A model generated the notes under the pieces. That model was not told where the DNA came from, ran no database searches, and saw only the letters and a list, made by a program, of their open reading frames with translations. 64,000 nt of DNA from Craspedostauros australis (Eukaryota > Bacillariophyta > Bacillariophyceae > Mastogloiales > Achnanthaceae): positions 1 through 64,000 of the forward strand of contig JAMXDE010000020.1 in assembly GCA_026770025.1 (NCBI GenBank). Direction: 5' to 3'. Position numbers and translations under genes: made by a program. The number at the start of each line of letters is the position of its first letter. The stretch's first letter is position 1. This document shows positions 36,190 through 48,170 of this stretch, one piece after another.

Positions 36190-37576
36190 CGTTTCGAAAC
36201 GTTATGATTGAAATCCAACGTTTCCACCACCACCAACACTAGCCCACATCATCATCATCGACATGACCATCAACCACACCCAGGACCATCGCGAATAATG
36301 GTCCCCTGTGTCAAGAGAGAGGAGAACAAGAGGTTCTGGAGCATGACGCTCCTTGTCAATGGACGCCAAGAACGGCATGGCAACCCCCACATGAACGACG
36401 ATGTCGAGACGATGATGATCGAGTCGAGCACCACCGCGAGTCCACCAGCAGAGTGGAGACCGCAGCTGAAGCAACTACAAGCACAACAAGTATTGCTGGA
36501 AGCAAGGAGGCGCTCGGAACACGCGCATTGGAAGAACTGTCCATGGTCATAGGACCATGAAGTCAAGGAAGGCACACAGAGACCTTCGAGGCTGTGTTGG
36601 AGTACGAGAGCAAGCTGTACGCAAGAAGAGATTCGGACGCAGCAGACCACGCTCTCGGATGCATCGTATTCAGCAGACTGCGCTATGAAGGCGAGATAGC
36701 TGAAGGAGCTCAACGAGATGCAATCGAGGAAGCAATGAGAGCTTCCAACCTACCCGTGCAAGGCACGGAGCGAGCTCAGATCCACTCGGTCGATATGAAA
36801 GCCAAGATGGATAAGGAGCAACACAGATCGCCGATGCTGAACGTCTGCGCGCATGGCATACGCGGCGCGATCCAGAATGATCAAGATCTACGCAGAGATG
36901 GGCGTGGCCCATAGTCGTCATCATATCAAGAGTGACGTGAGGAGCAGCAATGGAAGCATCAAGACGATCACATGGCGCCGATTGCCATTGTGTGATACGG
37001 AGCTCGATTGTTGGCTGCGATTCCTACTGCGATATGATCGAGGAGGTAAGAATGCAATCTACCAGCCATGAATTGGCGACAACAACGAAAATAGCAACAC
37101 AAGAAGTGTATGCTGCGGTGAGCAGGGAAAGCGCTGTAACAAAGCTGGACAGGAGGTCCCACCGCGCTTCGATCCCCAAACTCAAGACGGAAGACGAGGA
37201 ACAGGAGGTATCCTCGCCATCAATGAAGATGATGACTCAAGACATCCGCGGAGCTGTGAGCCTCATCTACGACCGCCACCGTATCAAAAACGGTTATAAA
37301 TGCGCACGAGGCAACAGCGGTGAGAGCGAGATTGCGTTGACTACGGATCGATCGGTTCAGGATCAACTGTCCTAACCACGATGCCCACGATAGTGAGATG
37401 AAGGTAGCCGGGTTGGCCAAGGTCGCGACAGACGGGATGGACGGGATGGATGACATCGCTCTCATCGCAAACGACGAGCCGATGTCCATGCCCATCAACG
37501 AAAATGTGGTCGGCATCAAAATTGTGACCAACACGAAATTCGTGGCCATCACCGAAATCGCGAACAACAACAAAAT

Positions 37577-38239
37577 GTGACCATCGGAAACTACGCGATG
37601 ATGCGCGACGGCAAAGCAATCAAACAGGATGTCAGCGTCAACGAAATGACAATGACCGGAGTGGACGCCGACGAGGAGATTGACAGCACTATCCATGAGC
37701 TGGTACAATATCTCACCCTAATTTGGAGCTACTTCGACAGAAAGACTGAAGAGGCGTCACGTCAGGGCATGAACAACGCATGGTATCCGTTGCGCTCGAA
37801 GCGCGGCCCATTGAATGCATGGTGCATGGACTGCCAAGAAACTGCAGTCCTCACCCAGATTCCGGACGGCCCAAGAGGAGCAATCCCACGGACCAAAGCG
37901 GAAAGGGAGGAGCGCAGAGGACTGCTCATGAACGCAGGTCCGATCTGCCTCTTATGTCGATACTCGTTGAGCAACATGATGTCTGCCAACGATGTGCGCT
38001 TCGAGGTCTCGAGGATCTGCTACGATGCGATCGACGACTTCGAAAGTCGACTATGCAGATGCGCATACCCACACGCGTTGCACTACAGAATGCATGAGAT
38101 TGGCGTGCGGAGTGCACTCGACGTGGCTCGCAACGTGCACACAATCAACAACATGTTGGAGAACAACAACCTAACTCCAATCCAACAGATGCTGATTGGA
38201 CACAGGAGTTGCATGCAAGCGGTATGGACCGCACAGTGA
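37577..38239 (+). other. Cys-rich open frame inside W2, unassigned
   Basis: A 220-residue frame precedes the linker. It has Cys pairs (NAWCMDC, ICLLC, LCRCAYPHALH) and a conserved helical end (ARNVHTINNMLENNN). Related text occurs in W1 at about 25.1-24.4 kb. It does not resemble copia gag, protease or integrase to me; it could be a fast-evolving gag/nucleocapsid part or a captured domain. As part of a broken element it is described only in outline. Confidence 0.45.
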
Positions 38240-39718
38240 ACCTGGCGGTGACCAGGATCCTAATCACGAGAAACGTGACATGGATGGATCAGTCGTATAG
38301 GCAATTCGAGAGTATTGAGAATGCCAACAGGTCAGTACTGATAGACCTGGGAGATGACGACTCTACTTCAGGGATGACTTCCCCAGATAGAAGAGTGACT
38401 TGGGAGCGACGTGCGGATACCATCCGAAGCATGGAGACCGACGACGCTGATCAGAGCAGAAGAGCCGGAGACGATACAGATACAGAAGACGCTGCTCGAG
38501 GGCAAGATGACTTGCTCCCTACCCAAGGGGATGAACCATCGGACAATGACGACGACGATGAATCTGGAAGGGACAATGAGACGGGACGAGACGATTTGGT
38601 CGAGAACGCACCAAACACAGTCCCAATCGCAGAACCTGTCGTGCACATGCCGAGGATGCTGAGTGCTCTCGAGGGATACTATGATATGCCCATTCCGAAG
38701 GAGGAGCGAGAACTTGGATCAAGTGGAGAATCAGAATCAGAGAATGATGAGGGGTATGAAACCACTCAAGAGATGACCACCACACTACCGGCGACAGGAG
38801 GACCCAACCATCATATAGATGGGTCAACATTCAACAGAGATATCGCAGGCATGATGATTGGCACCACTCATGAGAGGATGAGCCTGGGTGACTTCATCAC
38901 TGTGAACCAAGCATTGAACTACATACAAGACGAAGAGGGATCCGAGCAAGCAAATGTCGCAATGATGCCGGATCCGACCACAATTGACGAATGACGGGGT
39001 CATGTGGATCCCAAGAAGAGCAATGAATGGCGGGAGGCCATGACGGAACGGTTCAGCGATATGGCCACAGCATGAGCATGGCAGATGATCAAGAGGAACC
39101 GAACGCCAAAATGATCGACGAGATACGTCAAGCGGAGAGATGAGATCGGTGCGCAACGAGCATGAAGTCTACGAGAGAGACTAGAATATGGAAAGGACAC
39201 AGCTATGATAGCGAGAGCCATGAAGGGCGGACTCCAGATACAGTGAGCCAAGACGCATCGATATACGATCAATGAGAGACGCGGGCATGTCGGATGAAGA
39301 ATCCAATGACAGATCCGGAAGGGAGAAACCCCAAATGAATGGAGAAGGATTGGCAGGAGGCCACCAACAACTCCCATGACAGAGAAGCTGCAGCATGATG
39401 AATCGATGCTATCCACCATGAAGGATGGAGGCGATCGATGACACGGTTGTAAGAAACTCGACGGCAGAGCTGGCAGCTGACCGCAATATGCGAACGCCCA
39501 ACGAGGGTGGCGAACAAAGCATCAGAATCAGGAGATAACGATGGCTACACAACTGAACGGGAGACAATGAACGCTCCAGTGGCAACAGACAGGCCCAACT
39601 TTGAAACGGACGGGTCAATCATCAACAACAACGTCGCAGGCATGAGGATCGGTACTTCCCAATGAAGGATGAGAGCGATCGACTTCATTGCTGCGAGTCA
39701 GGATAATGATGATGATGA

Positions 39719-39743
39719 GAGAGAGAGAGAGAGAGAGAGCGCG
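39719..39743 (+). repeat. GA microsatellite inside W2
   Basis: About ten GA units, ending in GCGCGCG, form a simple tract between the linker and RT regions of W2. Confidence 0.85.
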
Positions 39744-41455
39744 CGACGGCGAGAGATTCGAGCACATCAACACCGAAATGATGCTGAGTCTACGTACGCC
39801 TGAGGAGTGCTAGGATCATGTGGATCCTGACGAGCGGAAGCAACAAAACGACGCTATCAACAAAGAGTCCAATGACATGGCCAGAAAAGGAGTGTATGGC
39901 AGGAGATCAAGAAGGATCAGATGCCGAGAGACCGGCAGTGCGTGAAGATCAAATGGGTATTCAAGGAGAAGAGGAACGGCGTATTCCGCGCCAGACTCGT
40001 TGCATGCGGATACTCGCAGATATTAGGAGTCGACCTCTCAATGCAACGCGCACCGTGATACACGACGCAACCTTCCGCGCAATGCTCACAATGAGGATGC
40101 TACTGAACATTGGGCAGCATCACTATCGACCTTGAGACAGCATTCCTACATGGAGACCTCGAAGAGGAGACCTACATGCTTTGCCAGAAGGGCATGGAGC
40201 ATGGTGATAACGAATGCCTGATGCTCAAGAAGGTGATCTACGGACTCGCAGAGCGCGCAAGACAATGGAACAAGAAGCTGGTCGACATCCTAATCAAATT
40301 GGGATTCAGACAAAGCAGAACGGATTAATGCCTCCTGATTCGGGATCAGGAAGGGAGACTACTGCTGATCGGAACCTACGTTGACGACTGCCTATGCATC
40401 GGAGATGAACAGGAGTTGAAGAGACTCGTAGGGGATATCAAGGCAGAGAAGTTTTGGAATCAAGGTGGAAGAGGATCTCGAAGACTACCTCAGTTGCAAG
40501 ATCATATTGAACCACGACTACGCGAACTGCTGGGTGGACCAACCGCACATCACCAACAATATCGTCAGCACTTTCAAGGACGATGTGATGAAGCTGCAAC
40601 AATACGGAACACCAGGGACGCCAGGACAAGGCATCCAGAGAGAGAGAGAGTGATTCACCAAAGGTCGACAAGCAGCGACACAGCAGCTACCGAAGTGGAG
40701 TAGGCATGCTGCTGTACCTGGTGAAGCACTCACGACCCGACATCGCAAACGCAGTGCGAGAACTGACCAAGGTGTTGGATGGACCAACAGCCGCAGCATA
40801 CAAGGAGGTGCCGAGGGTCATGGAGTTCGTGTCGGATACGAGAGAGTATGAACTGAAGATGAGACCGAGTCCATTGGAGAACGATGCATGGAAGATTGTG
40901 GTGTACACCGACAGCGAGTTCGCTGGTGACAAGGACAATCGCATCAGCGTGGGAGGGCATGTCGTCCTGCTACAAGGAGTGCCAATCATCTGGAGATCGA
41001 AGGCACAACGCAGCGTGACACTCAGCTCAACAAAGACAGAGTACATGGCACTATTGGAGGCCGGAAACAAGATCCGCTTCCTGACTCAACTGATGAGAGA
41101 CATCGGGTTGGAGACGCACGGACCAGCAGATGTGATGGTTGATAATGTGGGAGCAATCTACATCGCTACCAATCCATCGACATCAACGAAAACGAGACAC
41201 ATCGACACACGACATCAATTCATTCGAGAACTGATTGCGAACAGAGAGGCTAGAGCCCGGTTCGTACGTTCAGGAGACAACATCACAGACAGAGTTCACA
41301 AAGAACACCAAGAAGGAGGTATGTGACAGACACAAGAGCGATTCATCCAGCCGCAGTCGGCAATGGACTGATGGGATGGCGAGAAGGATGGTGGTGATGG
41401 GAGACAAGGGAGTGTGGAGTCAGAATGATATATTGTCGATGCGACAATGGAAGGG

Positions 41456-42274
41456 TGTCAGGAATCGGGGGTACGACTTTGTCAAGATACCCATGATTGC
41501 CGCACCTCCCAATAATATCTTCACGACTCAATGGATTCAACATTGTTGATCACACTCGGACAACCTTGTAAGCCTGTCCCACCTCACGCAACCAATCGTG
41601 TCTTGCATCACAGGGTCTGTCCATGGTCCGTCATGGAAGTGAGGGCGAACCTATGATTTTACCACTAGGGATGCATCCGCGCATGGGCCAACAACTATGG
41701 ACAACGCGAACAATAAATCCCAACCAAGTCGACGCGCCTCTACGGACAGAGACACACCGGAGTCACCTGAAAGGGAGAAACGGTGAGAAGGAGAAACAGA
41801 GGCGATCCCCCAGTCACCCAAGAGCACGAAAGAGAAACGACAGGTGACATGATGGTCGTGTGAGAGGAATTCTGAGGAATCGAGGACGATGTGGGATCGA
41901 TCGATACGAAACCTGTGAGGAGATACCGAGATGACTACGAGATGTACTGCATGAGCGTAGAGCGAAATGAAACTACTGAAATACATGATGAGATGCATGC
42001 AGAGAGCAGGAGATGGAATATCTGAGATGAATGATGAGATGCATCGATACTGCAAGATGAGATGTACATGAAGTGCATGATGCATGACATGATGAAGCAG
42101 GAGACAGCACCACATGAGCAAGGGCAAGACTGTGTGCTACTGTGGATTATGTATGCTATGGCAAATGGAATTGAAAGAGATGGAGATGTTGTACTCACAG
42201 TTCCAACAATGCAACAACAGGAATAGGTAATCAGATACTACTACTAGAGACTGGGTTACCCCGGATTTCCAACA
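41456..42274 (+). repeat. 3' LTR of W2
   Basis: This is the second 819-bp copy, with no difference seen from 35371-36189. Confidence 0.93.
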
Positions 42275-44282
42275 TGAGGCATCGAAACTATCAGCGGAGG
42301 ACAACGTGCTAATGTGCACGAACATGGGGTACTCGGTGGTGCATGCATGTCCATGATGAATTTGCGATGAATGCAAGATGGATGCCTGCTAGACCAACAG
42401 AGGGACCCATGGCAATCTCAGGAGGAGATTGGACTTTGCAATTGAGAGCAATGAAGAGCTCATAGTTCAGAGAAGTAGATTCTAACAAACGATTAGTTCT
42501 CTACTATCACACCACCCCGGATTTCCAACATGCATCTGCTATCGCATCGAGGATGCGGACGCTTGTCGACTTGACGGTTGATGAGTAGACTCGGATGTTA
42601 TCCGCCAACTCGATGAGATGTCCGCCTGCTACCAAGCGCCCCTTACGTCGCAGGTCTTGCTTGACCGCGAATATGAGTCGGAGTTTCGTGCTCTGGTAGT
42701 CGGCTGGTGGTTGATAGGTCGATGGGTGGAATGTGAAGCAGTCGAGTTCAATCAATGCGTCGATCTCTTTCTTCGCTGCGTCGCTCCATTGGTGGTCCCC
42801 ATTGGCTTCATCCAGTTGCAATGCATGTTTCATGTTGCGTGGGACCTCTACACCATATTGGTAGACAGTGGCGAAGTAGTCTTGTTTTGGCTTCTTCTTG
42901 CCTGGACGGATTCGTCGGGTGATGATGATGTTGTCATTCTCATCCATTGTGAAAGCTCGAGTTTGCTCGATTCTGCGAATTCTGCGCCTGATGGCTCGCA
43001 GTGCATGTTTCGCCCACTTGAGTAGGACTTGTGATTGTCGATTGTGTCGACCGTTGCGTCGTGGCTCGTTGTCAATGATGTATCCTGCGACCATTTCTGG
43101 ATGATCCGCTTGGATCACGTCATATCGAAACCATTGCGTCTCGGTGTTGGATCATTCCACGTTGAAGTGTAGATGTCCGTCTCGGAATGCGTGGCTGAGG
43201 ATTGATTTGATTGCCAAGTCTTCAGATTTTGCGTTTTCGACCTGGTTTCTGAACAGCTCGTCATGCTCTCGCTCCACGAGAGTGGACTCACGCCCCTGAG
43301 AGCGGTGCTCCGGAGGATCTGGCATCGCCGTGACTTTGGAGTCATCGGTTTCCTCAGAGATGTTACCTGTGGATGTGTCGCCGTCTTCATCCAAGATGAC
43401 GCCGTGTGCATTATGTTCCGGCCTGTCGCCGTCGTTGGGTATGATATTGGGTTGACCAAACCATCGGTCAGCAGTGCCTGCTGGCGTGTTGTCAGCGGAT
43501 ACGCCCCTGACCTCCTGCGCCGCCGGCTCCGGCGGACCTGCCGTCGCCCCCGATTGCACAGCAATCGCGTTGATGGCCTCGCGGACCTGTCGAGCGAGCT
43601 CCGCCGGCAATGTCTTGGTTCTGGCACGCTCTCCCGATTCGCCGCGCGTAGTGGTATGGATGATATCCAGCTGAGCGATGCGACTGATCTCCGCGTCCGT
43701 GATGCACGGTGGAATTGCGTCTTCGACGACACGCGGCTTGACGATGTTGCGCACAAGCGCGGTCCCCTTCGTGACGTCATCGCCTCGCGGTGACCAGATG
43801 TGGTAGGTGAATGGATCCCCGTGGTTCCATGAAATGCCAAGGAAGTACCCTGGCTTGAATGGATGTTTGGGAAATTTTGTCATTGGCTCGAAGAACCATA
43901 CAGGCTGGAAGAACGTGAATCGAAACATCGAGATGTCAGGAGTGTTTCCGCGCAGGATCTCGATTGGCGTCCTCCATTGGAGGCTGGCCTTCGCAGTGTA
44001 GTTCCAAGCGTCGATGGCGTGCTGCACAGCATAGCACCAGAATGGGAGTGGCACCGATGCCGCCCACAGTAACTGGTACGCATGCCGCTTCATATTGCCG
44101 ATCGCCCGCTCAGCGTGGTTCTGGTTCTGATTCATGGGCACGGTGAATTGATGCTTGATAAGGTATCGATCGGTCACCGCCTTCCATGCCTTGCCCAACT
44201 GCACCTGAGAATTGTCTGACACGAGTAGATCCGGAGCGCCGACGCGAACGATGAAGTCCGTGAGCGCCCCTGGCGCCATAGC

Positions 44283-45083
44283 TGTTGGCAAGTTCCGTGA
44301 TTGGTAACCCACGATCGTGGAAGATGGTGTTGGTTGATTGTCGGTTGTTTGCTATTTCATTACTTGGCTACTCCAATCCTCTCGGTGTATGCCCGTTCTC
44401 TTGCACGATGCTCTTGGTGCTTCAATCTGTTTCATAGATTCGGTCTCCGACTATGAGTTGGTACGCGAGATGCTCTCTTGCTCCTCTCTGTTTTCTCTCT
44501 CTCTCTTTCTCTCAATATCGTGTGCTTCGTGCTATACGATACTCTGTGTTCGATGCATACTCCGCATTCAACACTCTGTTCATTCAGTACTGGCTCCTAC
44601 TCCATGAGTACTTACCATTTGAAGTTCATCTCCCGTATCCATGATCCTGATGCCCTTCGGTCATCGGATCTTCGCCTCCTGCTCTGACTTGGAGACAGAT
44701 GTCGACGTGGTGACATGATGACATCTGTCAATGTCAGTAAGCGTTCTTCTGCTCTCCAGATGTCACGTTCCATTGGTGATGCAGGAGTCTGTCAGATGAT
44801 ATCGTCATCTGAGGTTTAGTTGGGAAGTACCTCGAGATTCTCTTGGTACCATTGATGGATGGACGGACGATGTTCTAATTCTCTCAGAAATTGTCGATTG
44901 CAAATTTCCTCCAGAAATCTTGCTCATTTTCGTGTGTTCCATTTCCGCTGTAATTCTGACGAATCACAGCATACTATCGACACGAATGTAGTTGTACCGT
45001 CCAAGTGCGTATGAGAGAATAACGGGTGAACGATGCACATATACACGTACATCTCGACATATACTCACATGTACATCTCGACA
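44283..45083 (-). repeat. LTR of the X family at a rearrangement seam
   Basis: The 801-bp LTR in minus orientation (plus strand TGTTGGCAAGTTCC to CATCTCGACA) is roughly 90% like the LTRs of element X. The bases outside it do not match (CATAGC on the left, CACTCG on the right), so there is no target duplication. On its left is truncated element Y, on its right a truncated LRR gene fragment. Confidence 0.88.
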
Positions 45084-45300
45084 CACTCGCTTGCCTGTTG
45101 CCCAGGATGCCAACTCCCTGCCATCCTCGTTGTGACCACACATTTTTGCATATGCCGGCTCAGCTGAGAACCGCATCCTCGCGCTGTGCTTGAAAGAAGT
45201 TGGTTTTGAAGTTGAGAAAGCGGAGAAACAACAGCAGCTCCTCCAAGCGAATGTGCTCTTCTACTTCCTGCGAGAGAGATTTTTCCATGCCGATGGATGA
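45084..45300 (+). pseudogene. 3' fragment of the LRR gene
   Basis: It matches 28039-28255. An in-frame TGA replaces a Trp codon (TCGTTGTGACC against TCGTTATGGCC), so even this fragment is not open. The N-terminal part of the gene is absent because the X-family LTR begins here. Confidence 0.85.
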
Positions 45301-45659
45301 AACGTGACCAGTGAGCTTACAGTCACAACGCCCACTCTCCTCATGGTGATCTGCGCGGAATGCATCAATAGTGAGAGAATAGTGTATACTAGATTGATTT
45401 GTACTTTTTTTAACGAATTCAATATGCCACACCTTCATGCATTCGCGTGTGTCGTTGGCGCCGTCCCATAACCGACATTCCTTGTCGCCGAGAGCGCAGT
45501 GTGCAGGCGTCTCAAGGTGTGGCCTCTCGTCTCTATGCATTGCTGTGAACTGGATGTGAGTGGTTTCTGGTGTCTTCTTTCCATTGATGAAGACCACGAT
45601 GGTTGGAGTGGGGGGAAGTCGAAAGAGCCACTCCACTCAAACGAGGGTGCAGTGTCATT
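45301..45659. other. Convergent spacer, block C
   Basis: It is the counterpart of 28256-28619 with several small differences. No gene is supported; see the rejected list for the minus-strand frame. Confidence 0.5.
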
Positions 45660-47779
45660 CTAGACGGGATCGCCTGCATCCGGTTTGGCGTCCGCATCTG
45701 CGATAGCATCGATCTCGGAGTCTGCTTGTTGCGGGGAGTTCTCCTCGATCTGAGACAAACGGAGAGAGAAGCGACGGGACAGACGTTCCGCCATCAACAT
45801 GCGATCGTCACGAGCATTGTCGTATTCCTCGTGGCACTGCGGGTTGAAAAATGGATGATGATGAATGGGAAAAAGATAACGTGTCGGCGGATGGGTGGTT
45901 GGATGAGTGACAAAGGTGTCATGCCATGAAGAATGATGAGGGATTGAATGGGCCATTTGTTGCACCTTGTAAATGCGATGCACACATCATAACACAGCAC
46001 AGAACAGCAGAGCACAGAACAGAACAGCGCCACGTCGAACAAATCATCGAACTCACTTGACCCATGAAGGCGCAGAACTCAAGAAAGTCCACATATCCGC
46101 TACCATCAGCATCCATCACCGCCCACAGCGCCTCGAAGTCATGGCGGTTCATCTCGACCGCCTTCCCAGAGCTCAAAAACTCCCACATGCCTTCTTTTGT
46201 GATGTTTCCCACTGAACTCGCACGCCGGTTGCTGCTGTCGGCTGCGGTAGTTTGAGCATCGATCTTCTGGAACTCGCGAGCCAATGCGGTGGCGTCCATG
46301 CGCCTGGCTGGAACGCGGATGCTCATGGTCTGTGCGACACGAGCAGCGAAGACGGTGCGGTATCGTTTTGCTTGTTGCATGTTGTAGACGTATATTCCAA
46401 CGGAGACCGCGATGAGGAAGACGAGTACGCCGCCGATTGTGAATCCAGCGATGACACCTGGTTTGACGGGCGTGGTTGGCTCTTGGTATGGGTTTGTGGC
46501 GCAATTTGGATCGAACTGCATTGGCGAAGAAGTGAAGATCATTGGATGAGTGAGCCAGCAAGAAAAGGAATGTAACGAACCACAAAAAAATGCAACACCA
46601 TTGCCTCGCAACCACCACAGATCCATGCATTTGACACCAATCAATCCATGCCTATTCGTGCTCGTGCTCGTACCTTGCACCATTCCTCCTCGCCAGGAAA
46701 AGAGCCGGACAAAGATGAATCCGCCATCGGCACGCTAACACGGGCTGATTCTGGTACCATGAATTGCTGGTATGTGGCCGCGATGCCTTCGACGAACTCT
46801 TGTTCGCTGATGCGTTGATTGGTGCACCCCTCCGAGAATGCGTGCTGGAAGTTTTGATAGATCGATGCTAACTCGCGAACGGTGTCGCAATCTTTCTTGA
46901 GGCAGGTTAGACTCGTCGTGAAAAAGGTGCCAGGCGCGACGTCGCGGATCGTCTTGGCGAAGAGCGTGTCGTTTCCAACTTGGTACGTCACCGTCACTCC
47001 ATCATCCGTGAACAGGCCATCCGTGGCATCGCGATTCTCCAGGTACGGCAAAGTGACGAGCCTCCCATCCAGCTCGAAGGTCGATGTTGCATACACATCG
47101 ACACTTCCCGAGATCCCAAAAGGAGCACCTCCAGAACCAGGAAAAGGAGGGAGAATATTGTATCGATGAGTGTAGCTTCTGGTTCCAGCCACCGTGTAAT
47201 TGGTGAAGGTCTTGTACGGAAATGTGCCGAATGCCAACAGTCCAACACCGGGAACGTCCACTTGACGACTCTGCAACGGCTGACCATCCGGTCCGTACGT
47301 GTACTTGTCGCACACGTAGTATCCCTGATACGCTTGCTGTGTGATCAAAGAGTAAATAATGCAATGGAGTCAGACAGATGATGGACGGATGAATGCATAT
47401 GTACCATATGTTAGAATGCTCGTGGGATCGTGCAGGGCGGAGCAGAGCAGAGGGGCCGCTCCAAGACAAACAGACCATCAATGATTGAGAGCGTTTGGTA
47501 CTCATCGCACATTGTGCAACGGCGAGCTGGTATCCATGCATGCATGATCAACCCAACTGAATCCTCAGAGTGACTGGGCAATGATTGACGTACCGCAAGA
47601 TCGCTCTGCGCTTCGATATCATAATTGAGGTCCGTTTTGTATCTGGCGTCGGTGTCGCCGAGACACGGTTCGCGCCAAGGATCGCCGCACTTGGCGGATG
47701 CCACATGCCTCACGTTGACGATACCAATGATGGTCGCCAGGAGCAACGGAGAAGCTTGGTTGACGATGGGGAATTTCAT
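45660..47779 (-). CDS. EF-hand type I membrane protein, copy C, four exons
   Basis: Exons 47779-47594, 47336-46674, 46515-46057 and 45836-45660 give 494 residues. All splice sites of copy B are kept. The EF-hand loop DADGSGYVDFLE and transmembrane helix are intact. It differs from copy B by eight residues fewer in the Asp-Ala tail (IADADAKPDAG against a longer DADADADA run) and by scattered substitutions. Several cluster in the ectodomain (SGSVD for SAGYD, LENRD for QTSSD) and near the membrane (VYNM for IYNK). Both copies could therefore be functional, with the ectodomain diverging first. Its promoter keeps ~390 bases before the TIR element. Confidence 0.85.
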
Positions 47780-48170
47780 GGTGTGAACGCTGTTGTGAGT
47801 TTCAAGTTGCGAGTTGGTCGGCAGTCGTTGATTGATGTGTGGAAGAAGACGAAATTATGACATCAATGAAAGATGCACCATGAATCCGTATCTGCCATGA
47901 GCATGTATGGTACCAAGGCTTCCCAATCATCATCGTAGTTGCACGAGTAGAGTGTGTATGTGTCTGTCGAGAATCACAGGTGCTCTCAAACTGCATGAAG
48001 AACAACAACAAGCCAGTGACACACCCCATGAAGATCAGCAGCATGTCAGTAGCACACCAGGTGAAGAGAAATTGCACGAGTGGGACAATGAATGTGAGAG
48101 CCCATGGAACAAGACGATCTGCGCTTTGAAATGGATGTCGAAAATCGTGGGTATGGCTTTGTCACGATAT
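47780..48170. other. Upstream region of EF-hand copy C
   Basis: This matches 30764-31154 of block B. It ends at the target ATAT (48167-48170) of the TIR element. No gene is seen. Confidence 0.6.

Larger units (their letters stand above)
35371..42274 (+). mobile_element. Element W2: complete-length but broken copia-like element
   Basis: The 6.9 kb plus-strand element has two 819-bp LTRs that look identical, a 6-bp target duplication TGAGGC (35365-35370 and 42275-42280) and a polypurine tract AATGGAAGGG before the 3' LTR. Parts in order are a gag-like region (36.2-37.4 kb), a Cys-rich ORF (37577-38239), an acidic linker (38.2-39.0 kb) and RT plus RNase H (39.8-41.3 kb). I did not identify integrase. 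It is broken, with about ten or more breaks. It is the same family as W1 (interior parts correspond), in the opposite orientation and with longer LTRs. Confidence 0.9.
34793..42530 (+). repeat. Solo LTR W3 (about 828 bp), split by element W2
   Basis: The outer ends TGTCAGGAATCGGG and CCGGATTTCCAACA are those of W-family LTRs. They are flanked by a 6-bp duplication TGCATC (34787-34792 and 42531-42536) that lies in the RT of element Y. Leaving out W2 and one target copy, the two pieces (34793-35370 and 42281-42530) make one LTR-length unit with no interior, so it is a solo LTR. Similarity to W2's LTR is limited to parts, so it is an older relative. Confidence 0.8.
33249..44282 (-). mobile_element. 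Element Y: broken copia-like element carrying nested insertions
   Basis: Minus-strand element of a different family from W, X and Z. Its 3' LTR is at 33249-33422. RNase H and the C-terminal part of RT lie in 33.42-34.79 kb. The N-terminal part of RT, a linker and most of the integrase core lie in 42.53-44.28 kb. The two parts are separated by solo LTR W3 and element W2, which sit inside the RT region. At 44282 the element meets an X-family LTR, and its gag, protease and 5' LTR are not present. It is broken, with few breaks apart from the insertion and the missing 5' part. Confidence 0.85.

Noticed and set aside
42618-43025. Plus-strand frame over the RT part of element Y
   Set aside because: The minus strand carries the recognisable polyprotein; this is its shadow.
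44283-45083. Reading this LTR as an ordinary solo LTR
   Set aside because: An ordinary solo LTR of this family should have a 6-bp target duplication; the flanks do not match, and truncated sequences of different origin lie on each side.
45160-45636. Minus-strand frame with a protein-like stretch (TIVVFINGKKTPETTH)
   Set aside because: It is antisense to the LRR 3' end for much of its length, and block B breaks it differently. I could not link it to the EF-hand gene by splicing.
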